A DNA stretch of 64,000 nucleotides from Saccharofermentans sp. (GCA_016292135.1 JAEFAZ010000004.1:207948-271947), one strand, 5' to 3'; numbered from the stretch's first letter, positions 46,122 to 55,084 are shown. Numbers and translations are program-made. The notes: generated from the letters alone by a model not told the origin.

Positions 46122-46717
46122 GAGTTAAACCTGCGCATCAGATAATCGTGGACTTCCTTCTTGTATGCCTTTTTGCGCCCGGGAGTCAGATCTCCGTTAA
46201 GAAGATATTTGAACGTGAGCATGGTCATGTACGAGTGATATTCACGGACGGTCCATTCAACTTCTTCATCCGCTATCACACCGTTGGCAGCCAGCATCTT
46301 AAAGACTTTCATCTGTATCTTGTAAGGGTCGGTAAATAAGGTCTTCTCATAAAGAACCCTTATCTCCTCGTTATGGAACTGCTCGATCATCATTAGCCTC
46401 AACATCAGATTGCAGAACGGATCGAAAAGATAACTGTCCATCATATATGTATCCATCATGTTCTCACTGATATCTTTGTCGCTTTTACTTTCAGGGTGAC
46501 TGTTGAACTCGCCGATGTGACAAAGAAGACCGTCAATATGTGCTCTGAATTTCTCAACGAGAGAATCCAGAATGTCCTTCTTGTTCTTGAAGTGATAGTA
46601 AAGCGTGCTTTCCTTTATTCCCACTTCACCGCAGATATCCCTTATCGACACTGCTTCATATCCTCTTTCCGAGAACATGTTAAGTGCAACATCCATGATC
46701 TTTTCTTTGGTATTCAT
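46118..46717 (-). CDS. TetR-family regulator
   Basis: 199 residues with the N-terminal TetR helix-turn-helix: VSIRDICGEVGIKESTLYYHFKNKKDIL at residues 23-50. The C-terminal ligand domain is not one I can assign. Two palindromes upstream are good operator candidates, so it probably represses itself and the overlapping glycosyltransferase gene, with an inducer that may be the substrate of that enzyme. Confidence 0.93.
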   Translation of the reverse strand: MNTKEKIMDVALNMFSERGYEAVSIRDICGEVGIKESTLYYHFKNKKDILDSLVEKFRAHIDGLLCHIGEFNSHPESKSDKDISENMMDTYMMDSYLFDPFCNLMLRLMMIEQFHNEEIRVLYEKTLFTDPYKIQMKVFKMLAANGVIADEEVEWTVREYHSYMTMLTFKYLLNGDLTPGRKKAYKKEVHDYLMRRFNS

Positions 46718-46724
46718 ATATCGC

Positions 46725-46746
46725 CTCTCTAACAGTTGTTAGAGAG
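46725..46746. promoter_or_regulatory. Palindromic operator 1 upstream of tetR
   Basis: A perfect 10-bp inverted repeat (CTCTCTAACA / TGTTAGAGAG) with a 2-bp centre, directly before the regulator's start codon. Core CTAACNNNNGTTAG is shared with operator 2, 25 bp away. Confidence 0.75.
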
Positions 46747-46752
46747 ATTTTA

Positions 46753-46768
46753 TCTAACGACCGTTAGA
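46753..46768. promoter_or_regulatory. Palindromic operator 2 upstream of tetR
   Basis: TCTAACGACCGTTAGA, a perfect 7-bp inverted repeat around AC. It shares the CTAAC/GTTAG half-sites of operator 1; the centres are 25 bp apart. Confidence 0.75.
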
Positions 46769-46799
46769 ATGTCAAGATATGGTTATCTGACAACTCTGA

Positions 46800-47321
46800 T
46801 CACAGGATCCCTTCGTATTCCATGGTGCGCATCCTGCAGCTGCCGTCGATTTTTTCAAACTCTCCGTAGCCGGCAAAATGGAGACCGCACTTTTCCATCA
46901 CGTGACCCGATGCTATATTAGGTTCTGCGTGACGGGATGCAAAATGAGTTATGCCGAATTTGTCTTTTGCAAATTCTATCATCGCTTTCGCGGCCTCCGT
47001 CGCATAACCTTGTCCCCAGCAGTCGTACCTGAGGTTATAACCGAATCCCCAGAAACCTTCCTTATGGTCCGGTCCGATACTGCCGCTGCCGATCAGTTCC
47101 CCGTCGGATAAGCGGACATAACCGAACAGATATTCCCCATTAAACTCTTCAATTGAGCGAAGCCACTCGTGCAGCTTCTCTTTGTCCTTATATGTCGGGT
47201 ATATCATATACTTTGCAACGCGCTCGTCACTTACCCACTTCCAAACGGCTTCCGCATCGGCTTCAGTCATCGGGCGCAGGAGCAAGCGTTCTGTCCTGAT
47301 CTCATATGTATGTGCTTTCAT
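46800..47321 (-). CDS. GNAT acetyltransferase, RimJ/RimL type
   Basis: 173 residues that start IRTERLLLRPMTEADAEAVWKW, the RimJ/RimL pattern. NLRYDCWGQGYATEAAKAMIEFA is motif A and EPNIASGHVMEKCGLHFAG motif B. Members acetylate ribosomal protein N-termini, amino acids or antibiotics; the acceptor here is unknown. It ends 32 bases from the tetR operators and is divergent from the zinc-ribbon gene. Confidence 0.92.
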   Translation of the reverse strand: MKAHTYEIRTERLLLRPMTEADAEAVWKWVSDERVAKYMIYPTYKDKEKLHEWLRSIEEFNGEYLFGYVRLSDGELIGSGSIGPDHKEGFWGFGYNLRYDCWGQGYATEAAKAMIEFAKDKFGITHFASRHAEPNIASGHVMEKCGLHFAGYGEFEKIDGSCRMRTMEYEGIL

Positions 47322-47393
47322 TTAAGTCTCTCTCATTCTGAATAATTAATGCATAGATTATATCAAAAGCCGTTTCCGGAACTCCTGAAAATA

Positions 47394-47422
47394 TTGTCAT
47401 TTAGCCCTGCAATTGATATTAT
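47394..47422 (+). promoter_or_regulatory. Promoter of the zinc-ribbon gene
   Basis: TTGTCA, 17-bp spacer, TATTAT (47417-47422), 32 bases before the ATG at 47455. The -10 overlaps a 7-bp inverted repeat ATTGATA/TATCAAT. Confidence 0.7.
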
Positions 47423-47454
47423 TTCTGTATCAATCGCGGTAATGGAGGATAGAA

Positions 47455-48333
47455 ATGACCAGCGTAAAGAGTAATCTTTGTCCGACCTGCGGCGGAGTTC
47501 TCAGGATAGATCTTGATAAGCAGATATATCTCTGCCCTTTCTGCGGCATTTCTTACGACTACGAATATTTCCGCGAGGATAATGTTAAAGACGTAGCTTC
47601 CAGATCGATCGCCAGGAGCGAATACGGCGCGGCTAAAGACGCATATGATTTTATCCTCGCAAAAGACCCGCATGACTTTGATGCCCTGCGCGGTCTCTTC
47701 CTTTGCGAAAACAAATGGAAGAACATGCAAACGATGTTAAGGGACAACGAAGTTCACGCCAAGTCTGATGAACCTTCTCTTATCAATGCGGTCGAAAATT
47801 GTCTTCCAGGTGATAAGGCTTACTTCGAGAAGATCCGTGAAGCTCTCGATGAGCTCAGTCATTACAGGGATCTGAAAAGGGAGTGTAAGGACCTTGACCG
47901 GAAGAAGGATTCTGCCGTGGACGCACTCAACCAGATCAAGGATGAATACTATATAAACTCGCGCAAATTCATGGCAGTGATAGATGAATTTTCGGAAATG
48001 GATAAGACATACCGCGACGCCATTCTTGTCGTCGCGATCACAATTCCATTGCTTATATTTACAGTTGCCATCACAAGCAAGGCATGGTGGTTCCTGATCC
48101 TTATCGCAGCATTAATAGCGGCAGCCATCGTCGCTTACAACGTAAAAAAATCGGTAACTGCAAAACACATACTCGCAAGCATGAAGCCTGCCGGGAATAA
48201 GATAAAGGAACTCACTGACCTGTACAACGAAAAATGCAACGAGGCAGAACAGTCTCACCGTAATTACGGGACTCTCGTACAAGAGATCCTGAAGATGGAT
48301 CCCGCGCCTTCAGAACCTGCTGATCAATCATGA
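47455..48333 (+). CDS. Zinc-ribbon membrane protein, unknown
   Basis: A 292-residue protein. Two CxxC pairs near the N-terminus (CPTCGG and CPFCGI, residues 9-29) form a zinc ribbon. Helical sequence with TPR-like spacing follows, then a coiled coil (about 140-180), two close membrane helices (about 195-235) and a cytoplasmic tail. No family recognised. GGAGG is upstream. The stop overlaps the next gene by four bases, so it may be functionally linked to the sugar-phosphate isomerase-like gene. Confidence 0.82.
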   Translation: MTSVKSNLCPTCGGVLRIDLDKQIYLCPFCGISYDYEYFREDNVKDVASRSIARSEYGAAKDAYDFILAKDPHDFDALRGLFLCENKWKNMQTMLRDNEVHAKSDEPSLINAVENCLPGDKAYFEKIREALDELSHYRDLKRECKDLDRKKDSAVDALNQIKDEYYINSRKFMAVIDEFSEMDKTYRDAILVVAITIPLLIFTVAITSKAWWFLILIAALIAAAIVAYNVKKSVTAKHILASMKPAGNKIKELTDLYNEKCNEAEQSHRNYGTLVQEILKMDPAPSEPADQS

Positions 48334-48953
48334 AGATCGCAGTAGTACAAGCCAGTTCACAAGCTGAAAAGAACGCGCTGATATACGGCACGGTCAAGAA
48401 GTACGCGCCTGATGCAGATGTTATCAACTTCGGCTGCTTTGCAGACGATGAAACAAGATTTAGTTACATCGAGATATCTGTTCTGGTCGGTCTTCTGCTG
48501 TCGAGCGGAGCCGTGGACTTTGTTGTCACAGGCTGTTCTTCCGGTCAGGGCATGATGCTCGCCTGCAACAATATGCCGGGTGTTCTTTGCGGATATATCC
48601 CGACTCCTCAGGATGCTTATCTTTTCGCACAGATAAATAACGGCAATGCCGTGTCTCTCCCCCTGGGCGAAGAGTATACCTGGGCGGGCAGGGAGAATAT
48701 GGATAAAACTCTAGCAAAGCTGTTTTCGGAACCTTTCGGGCAGGGGTATCCGAAAAGCGAAGCGGCAAGAAAGCTTGAAGATACAAAGCTCTTAAAGAAG
48801 ATCAGGAACAGTTCGCAGATAAGCATGCCGGAACTCTTAAAAGCCCTGGATAAATCTCTTCTGGAAAAAGTGTTAAGCAAAAAGGATATAGTAGGCTATG
48901 TTCTCGAAAACGGCAAAGACGATGAATTATCTTCGCTGTTAAAGGATCTTTAA
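48330..48953 (+). CDS. RpiB/LacAB-family sugar-phosphate isomerase
   Basis: 207 residues. MKIAVVQASSQAEKNALIY and VVTGCSSGQGMMLACNNMPGVLCGY correspond to the RpiB/LacA/LacB fold, the latter with the catalytic Cys and substrate loop (usually GCGTGIGASIAANK). The C-terminal 60 residues are extra relative to RpiB. It may isomerise ribose-5-phosphate, galactose-6-phosphate or a related sugar; sequence does not decide. The ATGA overlap with the preceding gene suggests coupling. Confidence 0.82.
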   Translation: MKIAVVQASSQAEKNALIYGTVKKYAPDADVINFGCFADDETRFSYIEISVLVGLLLSSGAVDFVVTGCSSGQGMMLACNNMPGVLCGYIPTPQDAYLFAQINNGNAVSLPLGEEYTWAGRENMDKTLAKLFSEPFGQGYPKSEAARKLEDTKLLKKIRNSSQISMPELLKALDKSLLEKVLSKKDIVGYVLENGKDDELSSLLKDL

Positions 48954-48957
48954 CCTG

Positions 48958-49488
48958 TCACTCTATCCGTTTTTCAAACCTGAACATGCCTTCCGGGAAC
49001 TGCTCATCTGCCGTTCCGCCTTCGCCGGGATCATTCGGATCCGGGTGATGGCTGTTGAAGAACTCAACAATATGAAATCCGCAGCGGTTCACGTAGAAGT
49101 GTATATTTCTCTTCTCAAAATATGGAGTTACGGTTTCCCAGACCTTGACTTCAGGATGGAGCTTTTCCATCTCACACCATGCCGAATAACCGATCCCCTT
49201 GCTGTGAACTTCGGGAGAAACAAAGAGGAGCTCGAGATCACCCTTGCTCCCGTCTGTTTTAACGACCATCCCTCCGACTGTTTCCCCGTCACAGATAATG
49301 CGGTAGGCTTCACCGCTGTCTATGGCGTTCTCGATAGTCTCGCGCGAAATGATCTGATCATCTTCTTCGAAATGATCATCTCTTCTTCCGAATTCTTCCA
49401 AAGCACCGTAATTGAAGGCTTTCTGATTGTCTATAATAAAACTTTCCCTGTCAGTTTCCTTCAACGGAACCAGTGAAACCCCGGACAT
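48958..49488 (-). CDS. GNAT acetyltransferase
   Basis: 176 residues from ATG at 49488, preceded by AGGAGA; the longer open frame runs into the previous gene. LELLFVSPEVHSKGIGYSAWCEM is motif A and FYVNRCGFHIVEFF the C-terminal motif. The tail (HHPDPNDPGE) is rich in Pro and acidic residues. It is convergent with the isomerase gene and directly follows the DUF134-NifX gene. Confidence 0.87.
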   Translation of the reverse strand: MSGVSLVPLKETDRESFIIDNQKAFNYGALEEFGRRDDHFEEDDQIISRETIENAIDSGEAYRIICDGETVGGMVVKTDGSKGDLELLFVSPEVHSKGIGYSAWCEMEKLHPEVKVWETVTPYFEKRNIHFYVNRCGFHIVEFFNSHHPDPNDPGEGGTADEQFPEGMFRFEKRIE

Positions 49489-49508
49489 TATTAAAGTCTC
49501 CTTATGCC

Positions 49509-50231
49509 TTATTCGTGACACTTTCCATGGCCGCAGGAATGTCCTTCACCATGCTCGTGATGATCGCAATTTGCCTCGCCGCTTGCATCAAGATCTCCGG
49601 CGATCAGAGCTTCAACAACAGCATCGGTGCTGCCGCTTGCGCCTGCATATAACTTGATACCGGCTTCCTGAACAGCGTTGACTGCCCCTCCGCCGATACC
49701 GCCGCAGATCAATGCGTCAACACCAGCGATGTTCAGTATACCGGCAAGCGCTCCGCATCCTTCTCCATTGGTATCCAGGATCTGAGTATTGACGATCTTC
49801 CCGTCCTCGATATCATAAACCTTGAACTGTTCGGTCCTTCCAAAATGTCCGAATACATTTCCGTTATCGTAAGTTACTGCTACTCTCATTGTTTTATCTC
49901 CTTTGTCTTTCAGGTTCACATTGAGCCCGGTTTTTTCCCTGTCGATCTTGATGTTACCTCCGGCTATGCGCAGCCTTTTGCCTTCAACAACAGCTCCTGC
50001 AAGCTTCTTTCTGGCACAATCATACATTGCAGTTACAGTTGTCCTGGCCACTCCCATTCTGGCAGCGCACTCTTCTTGATTGAGTCCTTCGTGATCCAAA
50101 AGCCTGATCGTCTCATACTCATCAAGAGACAACATTATGGTTTCGATCCCCTCTGCGTCCGCTTCCTCGGGAACAAAACTGTAGTAGTCCGGAAAACTAC
50201 ATATCTTTCTGCATTTTGTAGACCTCGGCAT
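49509..50231 (-). CDS. DUF134 regulator fused to NifX-type cofactor-binding domain
   Basis: 240 residues from ATG at 50231 (GGAGG seven bases upstream). Residues 1-100 are DUF134: MPRSTKCRKI at the start and an HTH in LDHEGLNQEECAARMGVARTTV. Residues 115-215 are a dinitrogenase iron-molybdenum cofactor-binding domain (MRVAVTYDNGNVFGHFG, GGIGGGAVNAV). The last 22 residues are rich in His and Cys (CDHHEHGEGHSCGHGKCH), likely metal-binding. No nitrogenase gene is near, so a role in sensing or handling an iron-sulfur or metal cluster is more likely. Two palindromes upstream suggest autoregulation. Confidence 0.92.
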   Translation of the reverse strand: MPRSTKCRKICSFPDYYSFVPEEADAEGIETIMLSLDEYETIRLLDHEGLNQEECAARMGVARTTVTAMYDCARKKLAGAVVEGKRLRIAGGNIKIDREKTGLNVNLKDKGDKTMRVAVTYDNGNVFGHFGRTEQFKVYDIEDGKIVNTQILDTNGEGCGALAGILNIAGVDALICGGIGGGAVNAVQEAGIKLYAGASGSTDAVVEALIAGDLDASGEANCDHHEHGEGHSCGHGKCHE

Positions 50232-50252
50232 GATTACCTCCGAACACCATAA

Positions 50253-50266
50253 TTGACATATGTCAA
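50253..50266. promoter_or_regulatory. TTGACATATGTCAA palindrome 1
   Basis: A perfect 14-bp palindrome 21 bases upstream of the DUF134-NifX start. The same TGACATATGTCA core recurs 32 bp away. Candidate operator for the DUF134 helix-turn-helix. Confidence 0.7.
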
Positions 50267-50285
50267 GATTAATATAACTCATTTC

Positions 50286-50297
50286 TGACATATGTCA
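50286..50297. promoter_or_regulatory. TGACATATGTCA palindrome 2
   Basis: A second copy of the 12-bp core. Centre-to-centre distance 32 bp, about three helical turns, places both on one face of the DNA. It lies in the divergent region shared with the gene at 50408. Confidence 0.7.
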
Positions 50298-50407
50298 ACA
50301 TATATTTTCGATCCGGCTTCTGCAAAGATCCGCAGCTCCGGGGAAGTTCTTGAACAAGACCTATATTCAGGAATAAAATATAAACAGGACGAAAAGCGGG
50401 GGTCGTT

Positions 50408-50956
50408 ATGAAAGCAAAAAAGATAATTATTCCGATCGCAATCCTTGTTCTCTGCATTACAGCCGGGGTATGTCTATTTCTTTTCTTATGGCCCGGTTAT
50501 AAAATGCCTGTCATTCCGTTTGCTTACCAAAACGCAAACTACCAATTATACGTTTTCGCGTCAGACGGAAACATATACTTAATCGATAATCATGATGTCG
50601 GACCCAATCCGCTGGGGCGCCTTTATGAAGCGATCGACGTGCTCGAAAACGGCCAAACGGCAGAGTGGCTTAAACCATACGGTAAGACTTCCGTCTTTAC
50701 TCTTAAGAATCAATACCGCGACTTCAGAAGGATAACGGACGATCCGGCTTATGACGTGTTCCCTACTGAAGAAGCAGTGCCTACGGTCATTCCGGTCGAA
50801 CCGTATATCACTCCGGACGAGACGTGGTACGGTTTTACCGAAGACAACGCTTGCAGAACGTTCTTCCTGAAAGGGTATCTTGCCTACAAAGCAACTAACG
50901 ACAGGATCGAAAACGTTGCCTTCTGGTTGAGCAAGGAAGCGGGAAACGGATCATGA
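50408..50956 (+). CDS. Membrane-anchored small protein, unknown
   Basis: 182 residues: an N-terminal membrane anchor (KIIIPIAILVLCITAGVCLFLFLW), then about 155 extracytoplasmic residues with no cysteine pair, repeat or motif I recognise. The open frame, GGGGG before the start and the divergent position opposite the DUF134-NifX gene support it as a real gene. It may share the palindrome-containing control region. Confidence 0.72.
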   Translation: MKAKKIIIPIAILVLCITAGVCLFLFLWPGYKMPVIPFAYQNANYQLYVFASDGNIYLIDNHDVGPNPLGRLYEAIDVLENGQTAEWLKPYGKTSVFTLKNQYRDFRRITDDPAYDVFPTEEAVPTVIPVEPYITPDETWYGFTEDNACRTFFLKGYLAYKATNDRIENVAFWLSKEAGNGS

Positions 50957-50984
50957 GAAACTCAGGCTGATCTCAAAGACCGGG

Positions 50985-51302
50985 TTAAAACATTTTATTC
51001 AAAAATTCCGATCCGTAAACCGCAGCATATAAGCCCAAAAATGCCATTGCTCCGGCGATCAGCAGTGATATCAGGATGACCCACCAACGCCAGCCTTTCA
51101 CCTTCTTGACTCCGACACCGATCTGGACGATCGTCAGTATCACGTAGACGGCGGCTCCGACAAATATGATGACACCCGGGGTCGTGTTGTCTCCATTCCC
51201 GTAGAAATCAAATCTTGAATTTGCGAGCGTCAGGTACCAGACGACAGTCGAAAGGATAAATGACCAAACTATCTGGATGATGAAGTAAACTGATCTTTTC
51301 AT
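50985..51302 (-). CDS. Three-helix membrane protein, unknown
   Basis: 105 residues from ATG at 51302 (GGAAAGGG upstream); a TTG at 51320 is the alternative. Three hydrophobic segments (about 6-24, 38-60, 72-95) with short loops. No family recognised. It converges on the gene at 50408. Confidence 0.65.
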   Translation of the reverse strand: MKRSVYFIIQIVWSFILSTVVWYLTLANSRFDFYGNGDNTTPGVIIFVGAAVYVILTIVQIGVGVKKVKGWRWWVILISLLIAGAMAFLGLYAAVYGSEFLNKMF

Positions 51303-51402
51303 AGCCCTATCCCTTTCCAAACGGCTTTGCTTATTCCGCCCCCAAAAAGATTATAACCCTTTTCTATTATCAAGTCCGAAAACATTCGCTGCATTATCCA
51401 TC

Positions 51403-52359
51403 TCAGAGATTTCTTATAATACATTGCGCTGCATTCAAATATATAATGTAAGATGACAGATATGAAAGAATGATCAGGACAGAAGCGATATATATAGTCA
51501 GCTTCTTGTGCCTTGCTTGTCTCTTTGCCAAGAGAATGATGATCCCGACTATCAGGAATATCGCTCCTGTCATCATAAGTGCAAGAGCAAGGAAGCTTAA
51601 TATTTTCGTGTAATCATATCCGTCAAAAAAGTATATCCTTCCTTTTCCTTTCGGAGTAAGGACGCATACGACGGAGATCAATACCGTTCCAAGCACACCG
51701 ATACCGGAAAGGATCTCTCCGATCAGTATTGCCTTGTTGTTCTTCAGATCTTTTTTATCCGGTTTGACGTAAGCTTTCAGATCCCTGAAAAGACCTCTTC
51801 TGACTGCGATCCTGACAATACAGAAAGAAAGGATGATCAACAGGAGAACGCCTAATATGAAAAGTGCGATCTGAAGATTGCTGCTATTGACCGCGAAATC
51901 ATTTATGTAATGCCTGATCTTGACAGCTTGTCCTTTAAGCATCGGGTTCAGGGCGAGGCGGTTTCTTGGTGTGAGTAAAAGACCCAGCAATATCAGCCTC
52001 AGACCGCTGATCAGTGTCAGGCACATACCCGCTATGTAAAACAGGGACGCCACTATCCTGTTTGAGGAATCTTCTTTTGAGAGCGGCATTACCGCTTTAG
52101 CCAAAAGACTGCCGAGGAAATATAGAAGCAGTATTACAGCGGCAGCCAGAAGGATACTTAATGCGGCCGTCAGGAAAACAGCCGTATAAGATGATCCTTT
52201 GAAACCGATGACATGGGCCCTGCTATGGACAATGATCCAACGTGCGATAACGATGCACGGTATTAATGTCACACAGGAACCTACGACCGAAGAAGTCCGT
52301 ATCTTACGGTCAGCTGTCATAAAAAGGAACGCCGCGGCAAAGAGAAGAACATAAAACAT
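51403..52359 (-). CDS. Polytopic membrane protein, unknown
   Basis: 318 residues from ATG at 52359, which has GGGAGG six bases upstream. Eight hydrophobic segments are spread over the whole length with basic cytoplasmic loops (RRGLFRDLKAYVKPDKKDLKNNK, KRQARHKK). No transporter motif or catalytic signature is visible. The next upstream DNA is the AT-rich intergenic region before the ABC transporter. Confidence 0.72.
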   Translation of the reverse strand: MFYVLLFAAAFLFMTADRKIRTSSVVGSCVTLIPCIVIARWIIVHSRAHVIGFKGSSYTAVFLTAALSILLAAAVILLLYFLGSLLAKAVMPLSKEDSSNRIVASLFYIAGMCLTLISGLRLILLGLLLTPRNRLALNPMLKGQAVKIRHYINDFAVNSSNLQIALFILGVLLLIILSFCIVRIAVRRGLFRDLKAYVKPDKKDLKNNKAILIGEILSGIGVLGTVLISVVCVLTPKGKGRIYFFDGYDYTKILSFLALALMMTGAIFLIVGIIILLAKRQARHKKLTIYIASVLIILSYLSSYIIYLNAAQCIIRNL

Positions 52360-52398
52360 AGGCCACCTCCCAAACGCTATGTTTGAAATACCTTGCAA

Positions 52399-52647
52399 GA
52401 TCTTTCGATGTTAGGCGTAGTATATCAAATATTCATTCCGTGATGGTATTTTCTTTTACTCTCTAGTGTAAAAATAGTTTGTTAGTGATAGAATTATTTT
52501 GATTAATTATTTGGGGGTTGATATTGTTTTTTCATTTAGAAGTCATTGAAACAAACTCTTTTCTTATCTGCTTGTATATGGAATAGAGACAACGAATATG
52601 AAGAGCACTTCATTTCGTTCTTTTATCTTTCTGTTTGCTTTGTGTAA
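52399..52647. other. AT-rich region before the ABC transporter
   Basis: About 250 bases, much richer in A+T than surrounding DNA. The only ORF of note is a 24-codon frame (52598-52672) with a hydrophobic middle that overlaps the permease start; it has no good ribosome-binding site. No clear promoter or repeat is seen. Confidence 0.4.
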
Positions 52648-53799
52648 ATGTTTAGTAAATCACGTCACTTAAAGGCCATCGATATTACTGTTTCCTTTTT
52701 GTTTTTTTCCTTCCTCGTGGTAGGGTATGTTTTCATATGTTCAGATAACGAATATAAGCTTAATCAGCAAATGGCAAGAGGATATATAACCTCAGGTGCT
52801 GTTTTCTTCGACTTCGATAATCCTGCCATAAGACCGTATGGTAGCAAAGCGTCAGATTATCCTGAAGAGAATAACAACAAGGTGACAACAACAAAACACT
52901 ATGACCCTGATTTTATTCTTCAGAATAAAGTATTGGATGACGGAATGACCTCCGTTGAGAAGCTTCTGACCTTATCTGATGCAGACTGTTTTGCTGCTCT
53001 TCACAAAAGCACTATGCGTGCAGTTTATTACAGCGGGGATATATCACTTCCGCCTGTTATAGACGGAAGATTTCTAACGGAAGAGGAATGCTTATCAGAT
53101 AAGTGTTATGCGGTTGTCGGAAGAAATCTGGAAAAAGATGTTTATAACGAGAATAGCAAAAAATATTACGACTATTTGGGAAGAAAATACGAAGTTTTGG
53201 GAATAACCGGTATTGCCGGCAAATCAGCACTGGACAGCATAGTATTTATCAATATCGGCAGCCTTTTGCCTGAGGAACAGCTTGACGGAATATATTATAT
53301 TGATTGCGCCGATAATAATGAAACTGTATATCAAAGCTTTGCAAATAGTGCAAGATCTTTGTTTGGGTGTGACCTTAAGATTCGAAGAACACCCATAGCT
53401 TTTATAGATATCGTATCAGGCAAGATATATATGAAGGACTACTTGTTAGTGATAATGGTGGGACTAATGCTTTTTGTATACATAAATACACTTATTCAGT
53501 ATATTGAACGGAATAGACTTAAGATCTCTATCATGAAGTTGTGTGGTTCCAGAACCGGAAGGATACTTAAAGAAACAGGCAGATCCTATATTATTGATTG
53601 TATTATCGGCATTTTAATCGGATTCACAATACTAATAATCCTGCTTTGCACTGGTTTCTTTGCACTTGAATATTCTTATGGTTTAAGTGTCATCCTTGGC
53701 TTATTGGGTGCTTCTCTTGGTCTTGCAATTCTTGGTTTTCTTTTTTATGTCTCATCAGTTATTAAAACAGAGCCTCAGGAGATAATAAGGCAGATATGA
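52648..53799 (+). CDS. ABC transporter permease, FtsX/MacB type (A)
   Basis: 383 residues: one N-terminal helix (about 12-31), an extracytoplasmic domain of about 230 residues, then three C-terminal helices (about 268-290, 312-340, 345-370), the FtsX-like layout. No Shine-Dalgarno site is visible before the ATG, so the true start or its translation may depend on upstream coupling. Its stop overlaps the next permease by four bases. Function as part of a mechanotransmission, lipoprotein or peptide ABC system; substrate unknown. Confidence 0.85.
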   Translation: MFSKSRHLKAIDITVSFLFFSFLVVGYVFICSDNEYKLNQQMARGYITSGAVFFDFDNPAIRPYGSKASDYPEENNNKVTTTKHYDPDFILQNKVLDDGMTSVEKLLTLSDADCFAALHKSTMRAVYYSGDISLPPVIDGRFLTEEECLSDKCYAVVGRNLEKDVYNENSKKYYDYLGRKYEVLGITGIAGKSALDSIVFINIGSLLPEEQLDGIYYIDCADNNETVYQSFANSARSLFGCDLKIRRTPIAFIDIVSGKIYMKDYLLVIMVGLMLFVYINTLIQYIERNRLKISIMKLCGSRTGRILKETGRSYIIDCIIGILIGFTILIILLCTGFFALEYSYGLSVILGLLGASLGLAILGFLFYVSSVIKTEPQEIIRQI

Positions 53800-55070
53800 A
53801 ATTTGTGATTAATAACACAATTAAATCCCTTTTACAAAACCCCAGGAGAATCATACCTCTTCTGATTAACATGGTTTTATGCAATGCCGCTGTGTTTATT
53901 TTCCTTCAGAATTACGAATGCCTGAAGTATAGTTTTGACTCCATCTATTACGATAAGACTGATATAGCAAGATGCTATTCTGTAGAGTTTGCGGAAGAAG
54001 ATATTGATTCCTTCGAAAGTTCCATGGCTTTCAATACAGATATTGTTAATAGAACATCTATGTATGAAGTCGGTAAAAGAGTCTATAAAGAACTTGAAGA
54101 TAATCCGCATATATTTTTTTATGAACAATGCTCTTCCGGAATACTTTTGGATGATATAGAAGACGGCGGAAAGCTTTTGCCATTTATTGATGAAGAACAG
54201 CCGCAACCTGAAATACATGTCGAATATGTCAACGAGAATAATTTCAAAGCATGGAATGTGAAGATTGTCGAAGGAAGGGATTTCAATTCTGATGATTTCG
54301 ACAATTTAGATATGAATGTTCCTGTCAGTGTTATTCTCGGAAATGAGTTTAAAACGGTCTATAAGGTGGGCGATACTATCAATATTCATGATGAATACTA
54401 CGGCGATGATTCTGCAGAAATAATCGGTTTTTTGAATGAGGGAGCATATCTGGAAGCATATAACCAATTATATTCTATAGATAATTATATATTTTGTCCC
54501 GTTATCTTTCCCAGAGATAAAGAGGGGATCGATAAATATGAAGAGCTTGACGGCCTTTTTCTTGACAAGCATAGAAGAGTTTATATTGATGATCCTACTA
54601 TCGATTTACAGGCTCTTGTAAATGAAGTTACCACCAAAAACGGATTTTATACTTTAGTCTGCTCTGCATTGGATGGTACAGAAAAAAGAGAAACTGAAGA
54701 CGTGGCAAGGCGGAATGTCTTTATAATCGGAACCCTTGCGTTAATTGGCGGAGTCATATGCACTCTTGCGCTTTCAGCCATACTTTATAACCGTGCAGTC
54801 AGGAACCGTACCAAATACTGCATATTCATGTGTGCAGGGATTCCGTTATGGAAGATTAATCTGTCCATAACATTGGAAATTCTCATACTGTTTGTTGTAT
54901 CTGTTTTCCCCGTTATAGGATTGTCGATTTATGAATATGGAAGATTATATGTCCCGTTATGGCAAATAATCCTGTTAACGCTGCCGATTATAATGGTATC
55001 GCTGATCCCAACCTTTATGGTCAATCGCAATTGCAACCTCGACCTTCTTATCCGTAACAAAATTGTCTAG
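53796..55070 (+). CDS. ABC transporter permease, FtsX/MacB type (B)
   Basis: 424 residues with the same topology as the preceding permease: one helix near residues 17-36, a large extracytoplasmic domain (about 40-305), and three helices at the C-terminus with GIPLWKINLSITLEILILF between them. The two permeases are distant in sequence, as in LolC/LolE-type heterodimers. AT-rich codon use matches its operon, not the flanks. Confidence 0.85.
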   Translation: MKFVINNTIKSLLQNPRRIIPLLINMVLCNAAVFIFLQNYECLKYSFDSIYYDKTDIARCYSVEFAEEDIDSFESSMAFNTDIVNRTSMYEVGKRVYKELEDNPHIFFYEQCSSGILLDDIEDGGKLLPFIDEEQPQPEIHVEYVNENNFKAWNVKIVEGRDFNSDDFDNLDMNVPVSVILGNEFKTVYKVGDTINIHDEYYGDDSAEIIGFLNEGAYLEAYNQLYSIDNYIFCPVIFPRDKEGIDKYEELDGLFLDKHRRVYIDDPTIDLQALVNEVTTKNGFYTLVCSALDGTEKRETEDVARRNVFIIGTLALIGGVICTLALSAILYNRAVRNRTKYCIFMCAGIPLWKINLSITLEILILFVVSVFPVIGLSIYEYGRLYVPLWQIILLTLPIIMVSLIPTFMVNRNCNLDLLIRNKIV

Positions 55071-55084
55071 ACAGGAGTATAAAA

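Noticed and set aside
52598..52672. 24-codon ORF overlapping the first ABC permease
   Set aside because: It has a hydrophobic core but no good ribosome-binding site, and nothing else supports it; kept only as a note in the ABC finding.
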